From Mycolicibacterium hodleri (lineage in GTDB: Bacteria > Actinomycetota > Actinomycetes > Mycobacteriales > Mycobacteriaceae), in the NCBI RefSeq assembly GCF_025822245.1, contig NZ_JACKTL010000027.1, positions 1 through 64,000 of the forward strand: a stretch of 64,000 nucleotides of DNA. The letters run 5' to 3'. The notes beneath the pieces were generated by a model, which saw nothing but the letters and a program-made list of their open reading frames with translations, was not told the origin of the DNA and made no database searches. This document shows, piece by piece, positions 21,257-30,274 of the stretch; within the stretch, counting starts at the first letter, position 1; each line of letters opens with the position of its first letter. The position numbers were made by a program, and so were the translations under genes.

Positions 21257-21477
21257 AGGGGGGGGGGGTCTAAAGTTCAGGCCCCGGAAGTCCTCCCGAC
21301 CTAGGTCGGGCATTTCCCCCTCCCTAGCAATCCCCAGGAAAATGGCAGGTCAGGCCCATAATCGGCCATAGGCGCGCCAAGTACGTCACGCTTGGCCTGT
21401 TTTCCCCCCATCGTCGCGCCCCATGTTGGTCCCCTAGGGCAGCGCGCGCCCGTCGCAGCGACATGCGACAGCAAAAA

Positions 21478-21520
21478 GCCCGTCCCCCCGTTACTAGACC
21501 TTCCGGGGGGACGGGCTTTT
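21478..21520. terminator. Bidirectional intrinsic terminator
   Basis: GCCCGTCCCCCC (21478-21489) pairs perfectly with GGGGGGACGGGC (21505-21516). TTTT follows on the plus strand and AAAAA precedes it (T-tract on the minus strand), so it can stop the tape-measure transcript and the converging 21534-22003 genes. The rest of the 277-bp stretch 21257-21533 shows no gene. Confidence 0.88.
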
Positions 21521-21533
21521 CTGCGTTGTGGGT

Positions 21534-21809
21534 CTACCTGTAGCGGTGAGCTAGGTATGCCCAAATAGCCGTCCACGTTCCACACCACACGACGCCGAGC
21601 ATGGCGAGCACGTTCGGTTGGCCGATGAAGCTCAGTACCGGCAACATCGTGACGAGACCCGACAGCACGGCCAGCGCGAGAAAGAACGGATTCGGGATCC
21701 GCGTTGTCTTCTCGACGGCGGGCGGGACGTAGGGAGGCTGATCGTCCCAGCGGTAGCCGTCCCAGTAGTGCATACCGTCACCGCGATTGAACCACCCGGG
21801 CGCGCTCAT
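21534..21809 (-). CDS. Small two-helix membrane protein, phage cassette
   Basis: A 91-residue protein from ATG 21809 (ATGA overlap with the upstream gene). The N-terminus APGWFNRGDGMHYWDGYRWDDQP is DUF2510-like in style (PGW...RYWDG..W), followed by two membrane helices (FFLALAVLSGLVTMLPVL, MLGVVWCGTWTAIWAYLA). It is transcribed against the structural genes at the right end of the element, a typical place for lysogeny-expressed functions such as superinfection exclusion. That role is inference. Confidence 0.65.
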   Translation of the reverse strand: MSAPGWFNRGDGMHYWDGYRWDDQPPYVPPAVEKTTRIPNPFFLALAVLSGLVTMLPVLSFIGQPNVLAMLGVVWCGTWTAIWAYLAHRYR

Positions 21810-22003
21810 CGCTGCGCCCCCAATCGACGCCACCATGATCGCCGTGCAACGTAAATCTGGGCCGATGCGATCTGTCCCAGCCGATGGCCTTCCGCCCCGT
21901 CGGGATGGCTCGGGTTGAGGTCGACCCGCTCGAGTATTTCCACCTCCTCCTCAGTGAGCCGGTTGGCGTAGTCGCGCCACGTCCTCTCCTGCATGGCTAT
22001 CAT
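21806..22003 (-). CDS. Small helical protein at the element's right end
   Basis: A 65-residue protein from ATG 22003 (GGGAGGGG nine bases upstream); ATG 21994 is an alternative. It has an acidic helix (TWRDYANRLTEEEVEILERV) and a basic end (YVARRSWWRRLGAQR). It begins 45 bp inside attR, so its promoter must lie at the junction. It is translationally coupled to the membrane-protein gene. Function unknown. Confidence 0.55.
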   Translation of the reverse strand: MIAMQERTWRDYANRLTEEEVEILERVDLNPSHPDGAEGHRLGQIASAQIYVARRSWWRRLGAQR

Positions 22004-22026
22004 TCTCGCGCACCCCTCCCTGTAAA

Positions 22027-22056
22027 GAAGTGTCTTTGGTGAGTCGGAGACACCAC
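22027..22056. other. attR of the prophage element
   Basis: The core gaca is at 22049-22052. To its left are the element arm GTGAGTCG (22039-22046) and outer block AGTGT (22029-22033), mirror images of the arms at attL. To its right the 13E12 frame resumes with CAC CTG CTG AAG (H-L-L-K). Confidence 0.8.
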
Positions 22057-22434
22057 CTGCTGAAGACCTTCTGGGGCGGCGAGAACGGTTGGCGGGATCA
22101 ACAACTCGACGACGGCACGATTGTGTGGACCGCACCCGACGGCCGCACCCACGTCACCACACCGGGCAGCCGCCTACTGTTCCCCGAACTATCCCAGCCG
22201 ACAAGAACGGTTCAGGCGAGCGGCGTTCCAGCACGGCACGCGTCGGGTCTGACCATGCCCCGACGCACGACCACCCGCGCCCAAGACCGCGCCCGCCGCG
22301 TCGCCGCCGAGCGGGAACTCAACGCCCTAGGCGTCGATCACGCCAGCACAGGCCCTCGCGATGGCCAGTTCCTCGTCGGTCGGGATGACGAGCACCGTGG
22401 TGCGCGAGGTCTCGAAGGAGATCCGCCGGGGTGA
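22049..22434 (+). pseudogene. 13E12 repeat-family protein, 3' part
   Basis: This is the displaced end of the gene starting at 10271: HHLLKTFWGGENGW completes the HNH nuclease domain, followed by DGTIVWTAPDGRTH and a basic tail. After precise excision the frame would run without interruption. The open frame ends at 22434, overlapping ackA by about 108 bp on the opposite strand, so the native stop may represent an overlapping or altered C-terminus. The GTG at 22030 gives a start only by chance. Confidence 0.88.
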
Positions 22435-23475
22435 GCGCGCGGGGCTGTCGTTGAGGTGCTCGTCGAGTTCGATGCCGAGCGGCGCGAGACCGCTGAGCGC
22501 ATCCCTGCGGACCGCGGCGTCGTTCTCGCCGACGCCGGCGGTGAACGTGATGACGTCGGTGTTGCCCAGCAGCACCATGTAGGAGCCGATGTACTTGCGC
22601 AGCCGGTGAATGTAGATGTCGTAGGCCAATTGGGCATCCGCGTCGCCGGCCTCGATGCGACGATGCAGCTGCCGGAAGTCGATCTCCCCGCCGAGACCCA
22701 GAACGCCCGAGCGCCGGTTGAGCATCGTCTCGATGTCGGCCATGCTCATGCCGGCAGTCCGGTTCAGGTACATGATGACGCCGGGATCCAGGTCGCCCGA
22801 CCGGGTACCCATCACCAGACCCTCCATCGGGGTCAACCCCATCGACGTGTCCTGCGGCCGGCCACCGACGATCGCCGACGCCGACGCCCCGTTGCCCAGG
22901 TGCAGCACGATCTGGTTGAGCGACTCCACCGGCACCTGCAGGAACTCCGCGGCCTGCTCGCTCACGTACTGGTGCGACGTTCCATGGAACCCGTACCGCC
23001 GAATACTCCACTGCGCGGCCACGTCTCGCGGAATGGCGTATTGCGCGGCAGCGGCGGGCAGATCGTGGAAGTACGCCGTGTCGAACACCGCGACGTGCGG
23101 CAGATCCGGCAGCACCTTCCGAGCCACCTCGATGCCCAATATCGCCGGCGGATTGTGCAGCGGCGCCAGCGGCGCGAGAGTCTCGAGCGTGGCGATCAGC
23201 TCGTCGTCGACCACCGTCGGCCGGTACAGGTCCGGCCCACCGTGTACGACGCGGTGACCCACCGCCACCAGTCCCAGCGCATCGAGGTCCAGTCCCGCCT
23301 CGGACAGCTGGTCGAACGCCGCCCGCAACGCGGCCTCGTGGTCGGCGATCGGTCCGGCGCCAATGCGCTCGACGATGCCGTCTGCGACCTGACGCCCCGA
23401 ATCCGGCTCGACGACTGCGTACTTCAACGACGACGACCCACAGTTCAGCACCAGCACGGTGCGCGCGGCGCTCAC
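22327..23475 (-). CDS. ackA: Acetate kinase
   Basis: A 382-residue enzyme interconverting acetate/ATP and acetyl phosphate/ADP. Signatures: [14 protein letters not shown] (phosphate loop), [41 protein letters not shown] and [14 protein letters not shown] 23475 ([12 protein letters not shown]) overlaps the pta stop by GTGA; the longer frame upstream is a pta shadow. Together with pta it interconverts acetate and acetyl-CoA. Confidence 0.96.
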   Translation of the reverse strand: MSAARTVLVLNCGSSSLKYAVVEPDSGRQVADGIVERIGAGPIADHEAALRAAFDQLSEAGLDLDALGLVAVGHRVVHGGPDLYRPTVVDDELIATLETLAPLAPLHNPPAILGIEVARKVLPDLPHVAVFDTAYFHDLPAAAAQYAIPRDVAAQWSIRRYGFHGTSHQYVSEQAAEFLQVPVESLNQIVLHLGNGASASAIVGGRPQDTSMGLTPMEGLVMGTRSGDLDPGVIMYLNRTAGMSMADIETMLNRRSGVLGLGGEIDFRQLHRRIEAGDADAQLAYDIYIHRLRKYIGSYMVLLGNTDVITFTAGVGENDAAVRRDALSGLAPLGIELDEHLNDSPARSPRRISFETSRTTVLVIPTDEELAIARACAGVIDA

Positions 23476-25544
23476 TTGCCCTGCGCCTGAATGGCGGTGA
23501 TAGCCACCGTGTTCACGATGTCCTCGACCAGTGCACCCCGCGACAGATCGTTGACCGGCTTGTTGAGCCCCTGCAGCACCGGCCCGATGGCGATCGCACC
23601 CGCGCTGCGCTGCACCGCCTTGTAGGTGTTGTTGCCGGTGTTCAGATCGGGGAAGATCAGCACCGTCGCCCGGCCCGCGACCAACGAGTCGGGCATCTTG
23701 GTGGCCGCTACCGACGGCTCCACCGCGGCGTCGTATTGAATGGGCCCCTCGACCAGCAGATCGGGTTCCCGTGAGCGCACCAATTCCGTTGCCGTCCTTA
23801 CCTTGTCGACGTCGGCACCCGTGCCCGACGTACCCGTCGAGTAGGACAGCATCGCCACCCGAGGCTCGATGTCGAACTGCGCGGCCGTGCGGGCCGACGA
23901 GATCGCGATGTCGGCGAGCTGTTCGGCCGTCGGGTCGGGCACGATCGCACAGTCGCCGTAGGCGAGCACCTCGTCGGCGAGGCACATCAGGAAGATGCTG
24001 GACACCGTCGACACGTCGGGGAGCGTCTTGATGATCTCGAACGCGGGCCGAACCGTGTGCGCGGTGGTGTGTTTCGCCCCGGAGACCATGCCGTCGACCA
24101 TGTCGTTGTGCACCAGCATGGTGCCGAAGTACGACACGTCGTGGATGGTCTCGCGCGCCTGCTCCACCGTGACGCCCTTGCGCTTGCGCAGTTCGGCGTA
24201 CTGCTCGGCGAACTGGTCGCACAACTCGCTGGTCTGCGGATCGATGACCGTGGCCGCCGACAGGTCGACGCCGAGTTCGGCCGCGCGGGCGCGGATCGCG
24301 GACTCGTCGCCGAGGATGGTCAGGTCGGCCACCGACCGCTGCAGCAGCCGGCCCGCCGCCTTGAGGATGCGGTCGTCGTCACCTTCCGGCAGCACGATTC
24401 GCTTGCGGTCCGAGCGTGCCCGGTCCTGCAGCTGGTAGGTGAACATCTGCGGCGTCACCACCGTCGGCACCGAGATCGACAGCTGCGCAAGCAGATCAGC
24501 GGTGTCGACGTAGGTGTCCATCAACGACAGCGCCGTGTCGATCTTGCGATGCGAACCGGCCGTCACCCGACCCCTGGCCGACGCCACGGCGCGCGCCGTG
24601 TCGTAGGTGCCGAGTTCGGTGGTGACGACGGGCAGCCGCAGTCCGAGCCCGGACACCAGCGCCGCGATCGACGGGTGCAGCGCCAGGCCACCGTTGAGAA
24701 TCATGCACGACAGCGACGGAAAGCCCTCAGCGGCATGGGCACTCGCGACGGCCAGCACCACGTCGGAGCGGTCGCCCGGGGTGATCACCGCCATGCCCTC
24801 GCGCAGGCGTTCCAACACGTGCTCGGCCGTCATCCCCGCGACGAGGACGCCAAGCGCTTCGCGGTGCAGCAGATCCTCGTCACCGCTCATCACCGCCCCG
24901 TGGACGGCCTCGGTCAGCTCGGTGACCGACGGCGCGATCAGCAGAGGTTCCTCGGGCAGCACGTAGCTCTTGGGGGCGACCCGCTTGAGCGCCTCCGCGA
25001 CGGCGGTCAGCTCCGCCGGGTCACACCGGTTGGCCACCACCGCGGCGGTATGGGCGTGCTGGCCGGCGATCTCGGCCAGACACAGCTCGACGACGTGGGC
25101 CACGTCCTCGGGGGTGCGGTCCGCGGCGCGCACGGCGAGAACGATCGGGGCACCGAGGTTGACGGCGATGCGCGCATTGGCCGACAGCTCGCTGGGAGAC
25201 GCGACGTCGGTGTAGTCGCTGCCGACGACCAGCACGGCGTCACAACGCTCGGCCACCTGGTGGTAGCGGTCCACGATCTCCGACAGCGCCGAGTCGGGAT
25301 CGTCGTGCAACTGCTGGTAGCCGACTCCGACGCATTCGTCGTAGCTCAGTCCGGCCGTGGTGTGCGCGATGAGCAACTCGAGGATGTAGTCCCTCTCCTC
25401 GCCCATTCTCGTGATGGGCCGGAACACCCCGACCTTGGCGACGGTCGCGGCGAGGCGGTGCAGAATGCCCAGCGCAATCGTCGACTTTCCGGTGTCCCCT
25501 TCCGGCGACGCGATGTATATGGCCGACGCACTCGTTGAGGTCAC
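23472..25544 (-). CDS. pta: Phosphate acetyltransferase
   Basis: A 690-residue long-form Pta. The N-terminus has a BioD-like P-loop ([11 protein letters not shown]), the middle a DRTGG domain (about 210-330), and the C-terminal half the PTA_PTB catalytic domain ([43 protein letters not shown]). It forms acetyl phosphate from acetyl-CoA and feeds AckA, with which it is translationally coupled. GTG start 25544; fgd1 ends 18 bp upstream, same strand. Confidence 0.96.
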   Translation of the reverse strand: MTSTSASAIYIASPEGDTGKSTIALGILHRLAATVAKVGVFRPITRMGEERDYILELLIAHTTAGLSYDECVGVGYQQLHDDPDSALSEIVDRYHQVAERCDAVLVVGSDYTDVASPSELSANARIAVNLGAPIVLAVRAADRTPEDVAHVVELCLAEIAGQHAHTAAVVANRCDPAELTAVAEALKRVAPKSYVLPEEPLLIAPSVTELTEAVHGAVMSGDEDLLHREALGVLVAGMTAEHVLERLREGMAVITPGDRSDVVLAVASAHAAEGFPSLSCMILNGGLALHPSIAALVSGLGLRLPVVTTELGTYDTARAVASARGRVTAGSHRKIDTALSLMDTYVDTADLLAQLSISVPTVVTPQMFTYQLQDRARSDRKRIVLPEGDDDRILKAAGRLLQRSVADLTILGDESAIRARAAELGVDLSAATVIDPQTSELCDQFAEQYAELRKRKGVTVEQARETIHDVSYFGTMLVHNDMVDGMVSGAKHTTAHTVRPAFEIIKTLPDVSTVSSIFLMCLADEVLAYGDCAIVPDPTAEQLADIAISSARTAAQFDIEPRVAMLSYSTGTSGTGADVDKVRTATELVRSREPDLLVEGPIQYDAAVEPSVAATKMPDSLVAGRATVLIFPDLNTGNNTYKAVQRSAGAIAIGPVLQGLNKPVNDLSRGALVEDIVNTVAITAIQAQGK

Positions 25545-25562
25545 GGGTGCCAGCCTGCCAAA

Positions 25563-26573
25563 TCAGCCCAGCTTGCGCAGCCGCGGCTCCAGGTCGCGCT
25601 GGAAGAGCTCCAGGAACCGGCGCTGGTCGTGGCCCGGCGCGTGGAAGACGAGGTGGTTGAGTCCGTAGTCGACGTAGTCCTTGACCTTGGCGACGGCCTC
25701 GTCCGGGTCCGACGCGACGATCCAGCGCTTGGCGACCTGCTCGATGGGCAGTTCGTCGGCGGCCTTCTCCATCTCCAGCGGGTCGTGGATGTTGGTCTTC
25801 TGCTCGGCGGTCAGCGACAGCGGCGCCCAGAACCGGGTGTTCTCCAGCGCCAGCTCGGGATCGGTGTCGTAGGAGATCTTGATCTCGATCATCCGGTCGA
25901 TCGCGTCGGGGGCCTTGCCCGCGGCCTCCTCGCCCTCCTTGACCGCGGGGATGAGCTTGTCCTTGTACAGCTCCTCGCCCTTGCCGGAGGTGCAGATGAA
26001 CCCGTCACCCGCGCGGCCGGCGTACTTGGCCACCTGGGGCCCGCCGGCGGCGATGTAGATCGGGATGCCGCCCTCGGGGACGTCGTAGATCGACGCGCCC
26101 TTGGTCTTGTAGAACTCGCCGTCGAAGTCGACGCGGTCGCCCAGCCACAGCTCGCGCATCAGCCGCACGGATTCGCGCAGGCGCGCGTAGCGCTCCTTGA
26201 ACTCCGGCCACTCCCCCTCGAACCCGGTGGCGATCTCGTTGAGCGACTCGCCCGTGCCGACACCGAGGAAGATCCGGTCGGGGTACAGACACCCCATCGT
26301 GGCGAACGCCTGCGCGATCACCGCCGGGTTGTATCGGAAGGTCGGGGTCAGCACCGAGGTGCCGAGCACCAGTCGCTTGGTGCGCTCGCCGACGGCCGTC
26401 ATCCACGCCAGCGAGAACGGCGCGTGCCCGCCCTCGTGGCGCCACGGCTGGAAGTGATCACTGACAGTCGCGCTGTCCATGCCGTGTGCCTCGGCCTCGA
26501 CGGCCAGCTCGACGAGTTCCCGCGGGGCGAACTGTTCCGCCGACGCCTTGTATCCCAACTTGAGTTCAGCCAC
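25563..26573 (-). CDS. fgd1: F420-dependent glucose-6-phosphate dehydrogenase
   Basis: A 336-residue luciferase-like TIM-barrel enzyme, the same length as mycobacterial Fgd1. It oxidises glucose-6-phosphate and supplies reduced F420. The catalytic His and Trp lie in VSDHFQPW (His 40, Trp 44), and [12 protein letters not shown] and [15 protein letters not shown] line the cofactor site. GTG start. It is divergent from the metallo-hydrolase gene with only 60 bp between the starts and lies upstream of pta, as in M. tuberculosis. Confidence 0.97.
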   Translation of the reverse strand: MAELKLGYKASAEQFAPRELVELAVEAEAHGMDSATVSDHFQPWRHEGGHAPFSLAWMTAVGERTKRLVLGTSVLTPTFRYNPAVIAQAFATMGCLYPDRIFLGVGTGESLNEIATGFEGEWPEFKERYARLRESVRLMRELWLGDRVDFDGEFYKTKGASIYDVPEGGIPIYIAAGGPQVAKYAGRAGDGFICTSGKGEELYKDKLIPAVKEGEEAAGKAPDAIDRMIEIKISYDTDPELALENTRFWAPLSLTAEQKTNIHDPLEMEKAADELPIEQVAKRWIVASDPDEAVAKVKDYVDYGLNHLVFHAPGHDQRRFLELFQRDLEPRLRKLG

Positions 26574-26633
26574 GCTTCTTTTCTACTCCTGGGGCCGACG
26601 GGATATTCCACCCGTCTCGTTACACTCGTCCTC

Positions 26634-27377
26634 GTGGCGACTCTCTCGGCCATCACCGACTCCGTGCACTTCGCCCAGACCGACCTGGTCAACTGGACGC
26701 TCGTCACCGATGGCAGTGGTGTGGTACTCATCGACGCCGGCTTTCCGGGTCAACGCGACGACGTCGTCGGCTCGGTGCGCCAGCTGGGCTTCGACGTCGA
26801 CGACATTCACGCGATCCTGCTCACCCACGCCCACGTCGACCATCTGGGCTCGGCCATCTGGTTCGCGAAAACCCATGGCACACCGGTCTTCTGCCATGCC
26901 ACCGAGGTCGGACACGCCCACCGTGACTACCTCGAGCAGGTGTCACCGGTCGCGCTGGCCGCGAAGGCCTGGCAGCCGAGATACCTGAAGTGGTCGCTCG
27001 ACATCGCCCGTGTCGGCGCGCTGACCCGCGACGCCATCCCCACCGCGCGGGCCCTGACCGACGAGGTCGCCGCGGCGCTGCCTGGCACGCCGACGGCCAT
27101 TCCGACGCCCGGCCACACCGGCGGCCACTGCTCGTATCTGGTCGACGGCGTGCTCGTCGGCGGGGACGCCCTGATCACCGCTCACCCGGTGTCGACGCAC
27201 CGCGGGCCGCAACTGTTGCCCGGTCTGTTCAACCACGATCAGGCCGCCTGCGTCCGCAGCCTGACGACGTTGGGTGCGTTGGACACCGATGTGCTGCTGC
27301 CCGGTCACGGGCCGGTGTGGCGTGGTTCCATTCGCGACGCGGCGACGCAGGCCGCGGCGGCCAGCAAAGCTACGTGA
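26634..27377 (+). CDS. Metallo-beta-lactamase-fold hydrolase
   Basis: A 247-residue MBL-fold protein with metal motif HAHVDHLGS (HxHxDH), PTPGHTGGHCSYLV and LLPGHGPVW. It corresponds by position to Rv0406c. The substrate is unknown; glyoxalase-II-like or lactonase activity would fit. GTG 26634 begins at the first residues that read like family members (ATLSAITDSVHFAQ). It overlaps the next gene tail-to-tail by 8 bp. Confidence 0.85.
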   Translation: MATLSAITDSVHFAQTDLVNWTLVTDGSGVVLIDAGFPGQRDDVVGSVRQLGFDVDDIHAILLTHAHVDHLGSAIWFAKTHGTPVFCHATEVGHAHRDYLEQVSPVALAAKAWQPRYLKWSLDIARVGALTRDAIPTARALTDEVAAALPGTPTAIPTPGHTGGHCSYLVDGVLVGGDALITAHPVSTHRGPQLLPGLFNHDQAACVRSLTTLGALDTDVLLPGHGPVWRGSIRDAATQAAAASKAT

Positions 27378-27660
27378 GCAGTCCGTAGCCGAGCAGGAAG
27401 ATCCCGGTCAGCAGGAAGCCGCAACCCAGCACGATCGTCGGCATCAGGACCGTCTGGTCGAGTTCCTCGGGGTCACGGGCATCCGAGGCGACGGGCCCGT
27501 AGAGGGCGCTGCCGACCGACGATTCGCGAAACCTGCTCAGCGCCCGGCCGACTCGCTCATTGGGCCGTCGGCCGACGTGGGACCGCAGCCCCACACCGGC
27601 GACGAAGGTCAGCAGACCGGCGGCCATGATCAGCCAGCCCACCGTCAGCTCGGACAGCAC
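27370..27660 (-). CDS. Small two-helix membrane protein
   Basis: A 96-residue protein with membrane helices at about 8-25 and 73-94, and a basic loop between them (LRSHVGRRPNERVGRAL, then an acidic DARDPEEL). I do not recognise a named family. The GTG start at 27660 gives MLSELTVGWLIMAAG. It may be co-transcribed after the oxidoreductase gene (stop 27680). Confidence 0.6.
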   Translation of the reverse strand: MLSELTVGWLIMAAGLLTFVAGVGLRSHVGRRPNERVGRALSRFRESSVGSALYGPVASDARDPEELDQTVLMPTIVLGCGFLLTGIFLLGYGLLT

Positions 27661-27679
27661 CGTTCGAGCGTAGCCGCCC

Positions 27680-28795
27680 CTACAACCCCCACCGCGTGGC
27701 GATCAGCTCGTGGGAGCGCAACCGGTCGGCGTGATCATGCGTGACGGAGGTGATCACCAGTTCGTCTGCCCCGCTGAGCCGTTGCAACGCGTCCAGCCGG
27801 TGCGCCACCTCGTCGGGGTCTCCGACGAATTGCGTTGCGGTGCGATCCTCGACCACCTTCAGCTGCTCGGCGGTCAGAGGCTGGGCGGACGCCGGGTCGG
27901 GGTACGGCACGGCGCCGTCGCCCGCGCGGATGGCGTAGACCCACTGTCCAAAGCTCGACGCGAGATGTCGGGCGGTGGCGGTGTCGTCGGCCACCACGAC
28001 GTCGGCGGAGACGACCACGTAGGGCTCGGGCAGTGCGGCCGAGGGCTGGAAGTTCTCGCGGTAGACGTCGACCGCCTCGAGCGCCGTCGCCGGCGTGATG
28101 TGGTAGCTGGCGACGAACGGCAGGCCGAACTTCGCCGCCACGCGCGCGCTTTGGCCCTTGCTGCTGCCGAACACCCAGGGCCGCAAGGGAGCTCCCTCGC
28201 CAGGCACGGCGTGCACCTCCACGTCGCCGACGCGGTAGCTGCCGTCGAGCATCGCGAGGATGTCGGCCACCTGGTCGGCGAAGTCGGGGGCGTTGGCCTC
28301 GGGTTGCTGCAGCACCGACGCCCTGGCCCTGAGGCGCGGGTTGCGCATCATCGCACTCAGATCGAAGGGCGTCGGGATCACGACGCCGTCGACCTCGTGC
28401 CACGTTCGGGGAGCGGCGGCCGGCCGGTCCGCCGGCCTGGCCGAGATCTCCTCGCGGCGGCGTTGCCCGGAGCGCCCCACTCCGAGGTCGATGCGGCCGG
28501 GATGCAGCGCGTCGAGGATGCCGAAGCTCTCCACGACGGCCACGGCGGTGGTGTAACCGAGTTGGACGGCAGCCGCACCCACCTGGATGCGGGTGGTCGA
28601 GGCGGCCAGCCGGCCGATCAGTACCGCGGGCGACGAACTCGCCACCGACACGAAGTGGTGCTCGGCGAGCCAGTAGCGGCGGTAGCCCCACTGCTCCGCA
28701 TGCCGAGCCAGGTCGACGGTGTTGCGCAAGGCCGTTGCGGCGTCACCGCCCTCGCTGAGCGGCGACAAGTCGAGGATGGACAGCGGCACGTTCAC
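27680..28795 (-). CDS. Luciferase-like (LLM class) flavin-dependent oxidoreductase
   Basis: A 371-residue protein of the bacterial-luciferase superfamily: LSILDLSPLSEGG, YWLAEHHFV, VGAAAVQLGYTT, LHPGRIDLGVGRSG, and PWVFGSSKGQSARVA, then a long C-terminal helix region. This subfamily (MsnO8/YhbW-like) usually uses FMN; F420 is possible in mycobacteria. Substrate unknown. The GTG start overlaps the upstream GNAT gene (GTGA), so both act together. Confidence 0.85.
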   Translation of the reverse strand: MNVPLSILDLSPLSEGGDAATALRNTVDLARHAEQWGYRRYWLAEHHFVSVASSSPAVLIGRLAASTTRIQVGAAAVQLGYTTAVAVVESFGILDALHPGRIDLGVGRSGQRRREEISARPADRPAAAPRTWHEVDGVVIPTPFDLSAMMRNPRLRARASVLQQPEANAPDFADQVADILAMLDGSYRVGDVEVHAVPGEGAPLRPWVFGSSKGQSARVAAKFGLPFVASYHITPATALEAVDVYRENFQPSAALPEPYVVVSADVVVADDTATARHLASSFGQWVYAIRAGDGAVPYPDPASAQPLTAEQLKVVEDRTATQFVGDPDEVAHRLDALQRLSGADELVITSVTHDHADRLRSHELIATRWGL

Positions 28796-29298
28796 GGCTG
28801 CAACTCCTTCGAGAAGGCGATCGGGTAGACCTCGCCGTCGGCAGGCAGGGGGTCGGTGAGTCTGGTGTAGCCGGCGGCCAGATAGAGGGCCTCGGCCTCC
28901 GGCTGACGGTCGCCGGTGGTCAGGTAGACGCGTCGGTATCCGCGCTCGGCGATCTCGGCCTCCAGTTCCAGCAGGAGTGTCCGCGCCAGCCCGCGCCTGC
29001 GGTGCCCGCTGTCGGTCCAGATCCGCTTGAGCTCGGCCGTGCGGTCGTCGAAGCGACGGAACGCGCCGCCGGTCACGGGCGTGCCGTCGAGCACGCCGAT
29101 CAGCATGCCGCCCGCGGGCGCCTCGAACTCGGCGGCCGGATAGCCCCGCAGCCAGGCCGAGACGTTCTCGGTCGTGCCGCCGTACCGCGTGGCGTACTCG
29201 ACGGCCAGCTCGGCCATCAGCGGCTCGGCAAGGTCGTCATGTTGGCCGACGGTGACGAATCGCAGTCCGTCGACGGTGGGCAGAGTCATCACCTCCAT
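28792..29298 (-). CDS. GNAT-family N-acetyltransferase
   Basis: A 168-residue protein with the acetyl-CoA loop SGHRRRGLARTLL and end motif AEALYLAAGYTRL. ATG 29298 and ATG 29289 both fit; a GGAGGTG lies too close to the latter to decide. The longer upstream frame is antisense to the SDR gene. It precedes and overlaps the LLM oxidoreductase gene. Substrate unknown. Confidence 0.8.
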   Translation of the reverse strand: MEVMTLPTVDGLRFVTVGQHDDLAEPLMAELAVEYATRYGGTTENVSAWLRGYPAAEFEAPAGGMLIGVLDGTPVTGGAFRRFDDRTAELKRIWTDSGHRRRGLARTLLLELEAEIAERGYRRVYLTTGDRQPEAEALYLAAGYTRLTDPLPADGEVYPIAFSKELQP

Positions 29299-29378
29299 GT
29301 CTACCGCGAACTGGCCGCCCGCATTCCGCTCAGCGCCTTTCGCCTCGTGCTGATCGAAAACATCCGCTCTTGGGATCC

Positions 29379-29400
29379 AAACTTGACACGTGTAAAGTTT
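29379..29400 (+). promoter_or_regulatory. 22-bp near-perfect palindrome, TetR-type operator over the SDR promoter
   Basis: The left half AAACTTGACAC and right half GTGTAAAGTTT are reverse complements except for one position. TAAAGT (29393-29398) fits a mycobacterial -10, putting the transcription start at or next to the ATG at 29407, so the mRNA is probably leaderless and repressor binding would block it. No TetR gene is adjacent; the regulator is encoded elsewhere. Confidence 0.75.
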
Positions 29401-29406
29401 TTTCGC

Positions 29407-30264
29407 ATGGACAACATCAAGGGCAGAACAGTCGCCATCACCGGAGCCGCCCGCGGCATTGGCCACGCCACCGCGCGAGCCCTCCTCAACCGCGGCGCGC
29501 GGGTCGTCATCGGTGACCGCGACGTCGCGGTCCTCGAGTCGGCCGTCACCGGTTTGGCCAGGTACGGCCAGGTGACCGGCTACCCGCTCGACGTGACCGA
29601 CCGGGAATCGTTCGAGATGTTCCTCGACAAGGCGCGCACGGACGGCGACGGCCACATCGACGTCCTGATCAACAACGCCGGCGTCATGCCCGTCGGCCCC
29701 TTCCTCGACCAGTCCGAGCAGTCCATCCGCTCGTCCATCGAGGTCAACTTCTACGGCGTGCTCACCGGCTGCCAACTGGTGCTGCCCGAGATGGTGCGCC
29801 GCCGCCGCGGACACATCGTGAACATCGCTTCGATGGCGGGCATGGTCGCGGTCCCCGGCCAGGTGGTCTACGCCGGCACCAAGTTCGCCGTGGTCGGCCT
29901 GACCACCGCCATGGCCGACGAGTTCGCGCCCCAGGGCGTCGAGGTCACCTGCATCCTGCCGACCTTCACCAACACCGAGCTCATCTCGGGCACCAAGAAC
30001 ACCGGCGCGCAGAAGCCGGTCGAGCCCGAGGACATCGCGGCGGCCATCGTGAAGTCACTCGACAAGCCGAAGACCCACGTGTCGGTGCCCGGCCCGCTGC
30101 GCTTCGTCGGCGCCGTCACCTCGATGCTGGGACCGCGCGGCAGGCGCTGGCTGTCCAAGCAGATGGGCAACGACCACGTCTTCCTGCAGTTCGACACCAC
30201 GGCACGCAAGTCCTACGAGGATCGCGCCCAGGCCGCCATCGGCGTGCTGGAGAAGTCGGACTAG
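29407..30264 (+). CDS. Short-chain dehydrogenase/reductase
   Basis: A 285-residue SDR with nucleotide loop TGAARGIGHATA, LINNAGVM, catalytic Ser (NIASMAG) and YAGTKFAV (Y-x3-K). The C-terminal extension (FVGAVTSMLGPRGRRWLSK) suggests membrane association, as in lipid-modifying SDRs. The ATG at 29407 lies six bases after the palindromic operator. Substrate unknown; regulation implies an inducible catabolic or lipid role. Confidence 0.88.
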   Translation: MDNIKGRTVAITGAARGIGHATARALLNRGARVVIGDRDVAVLESAVTGLARYGQVTGYPLDVTDRESFEMFLDKARTDGDGHIDVLINNAGVMPVGPFLDQSEQSIRSSIEVNFYGVLTGCQLVLPEMVRRRRGHIVNIASMAGMVAVPGQVVYAGTKFAVVGLTTAMADEFAPQGVEVTCILPTFTNTELISGTKNTGAQKPVEPEDIAAAIVKSLDKPKTHVSVPGPLRFVGAVTSMLGPRGRRWLSKQMGNDHVFLQFDTTARKSYEDRAQAAIGVLEKSD

Positions 30265-30274
30265 CCCGCGCGTC

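Larger units (their letters stand above)
11718..22052. mobile_element. 10.3-kb phiRv1-like prophage/satellite element in a 13E12 gene
   Basis: Bounds are set by the shared core gaca at 11718-11721 and 22049-22052. Joining the flanks across one core restores the codons for C-R-R-H-H-L in the HNH motif of the host gene. Like M. tuberculosis phiRv1, the element uses a large serine integrase and a 13E12 gene as attB. Cargo: integrase, small DNA-binding proteins, operator cluster, three paralogous small proteins, head-closure, capsid, winged-helix, gp10-like and tape-measure genes, then two genes in reverse orientation. No terminase, portal, maturation protease, tail tube, lysis or replication helicase gene is recognisable. 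Confidence 0.92.

Noticed and set aside
23476-24222. Extension of ackA upstream of GTG 23475
   Set aside because: It is an out-of-frame shadow of pta, and the GTGA overlap marks the true start.
25629-26633. Long plus-strand frame ahead of the metallo-hydrolase
   Set aside because: It is the antisense shadow of fgd1; the gene starts at GTG 26634.
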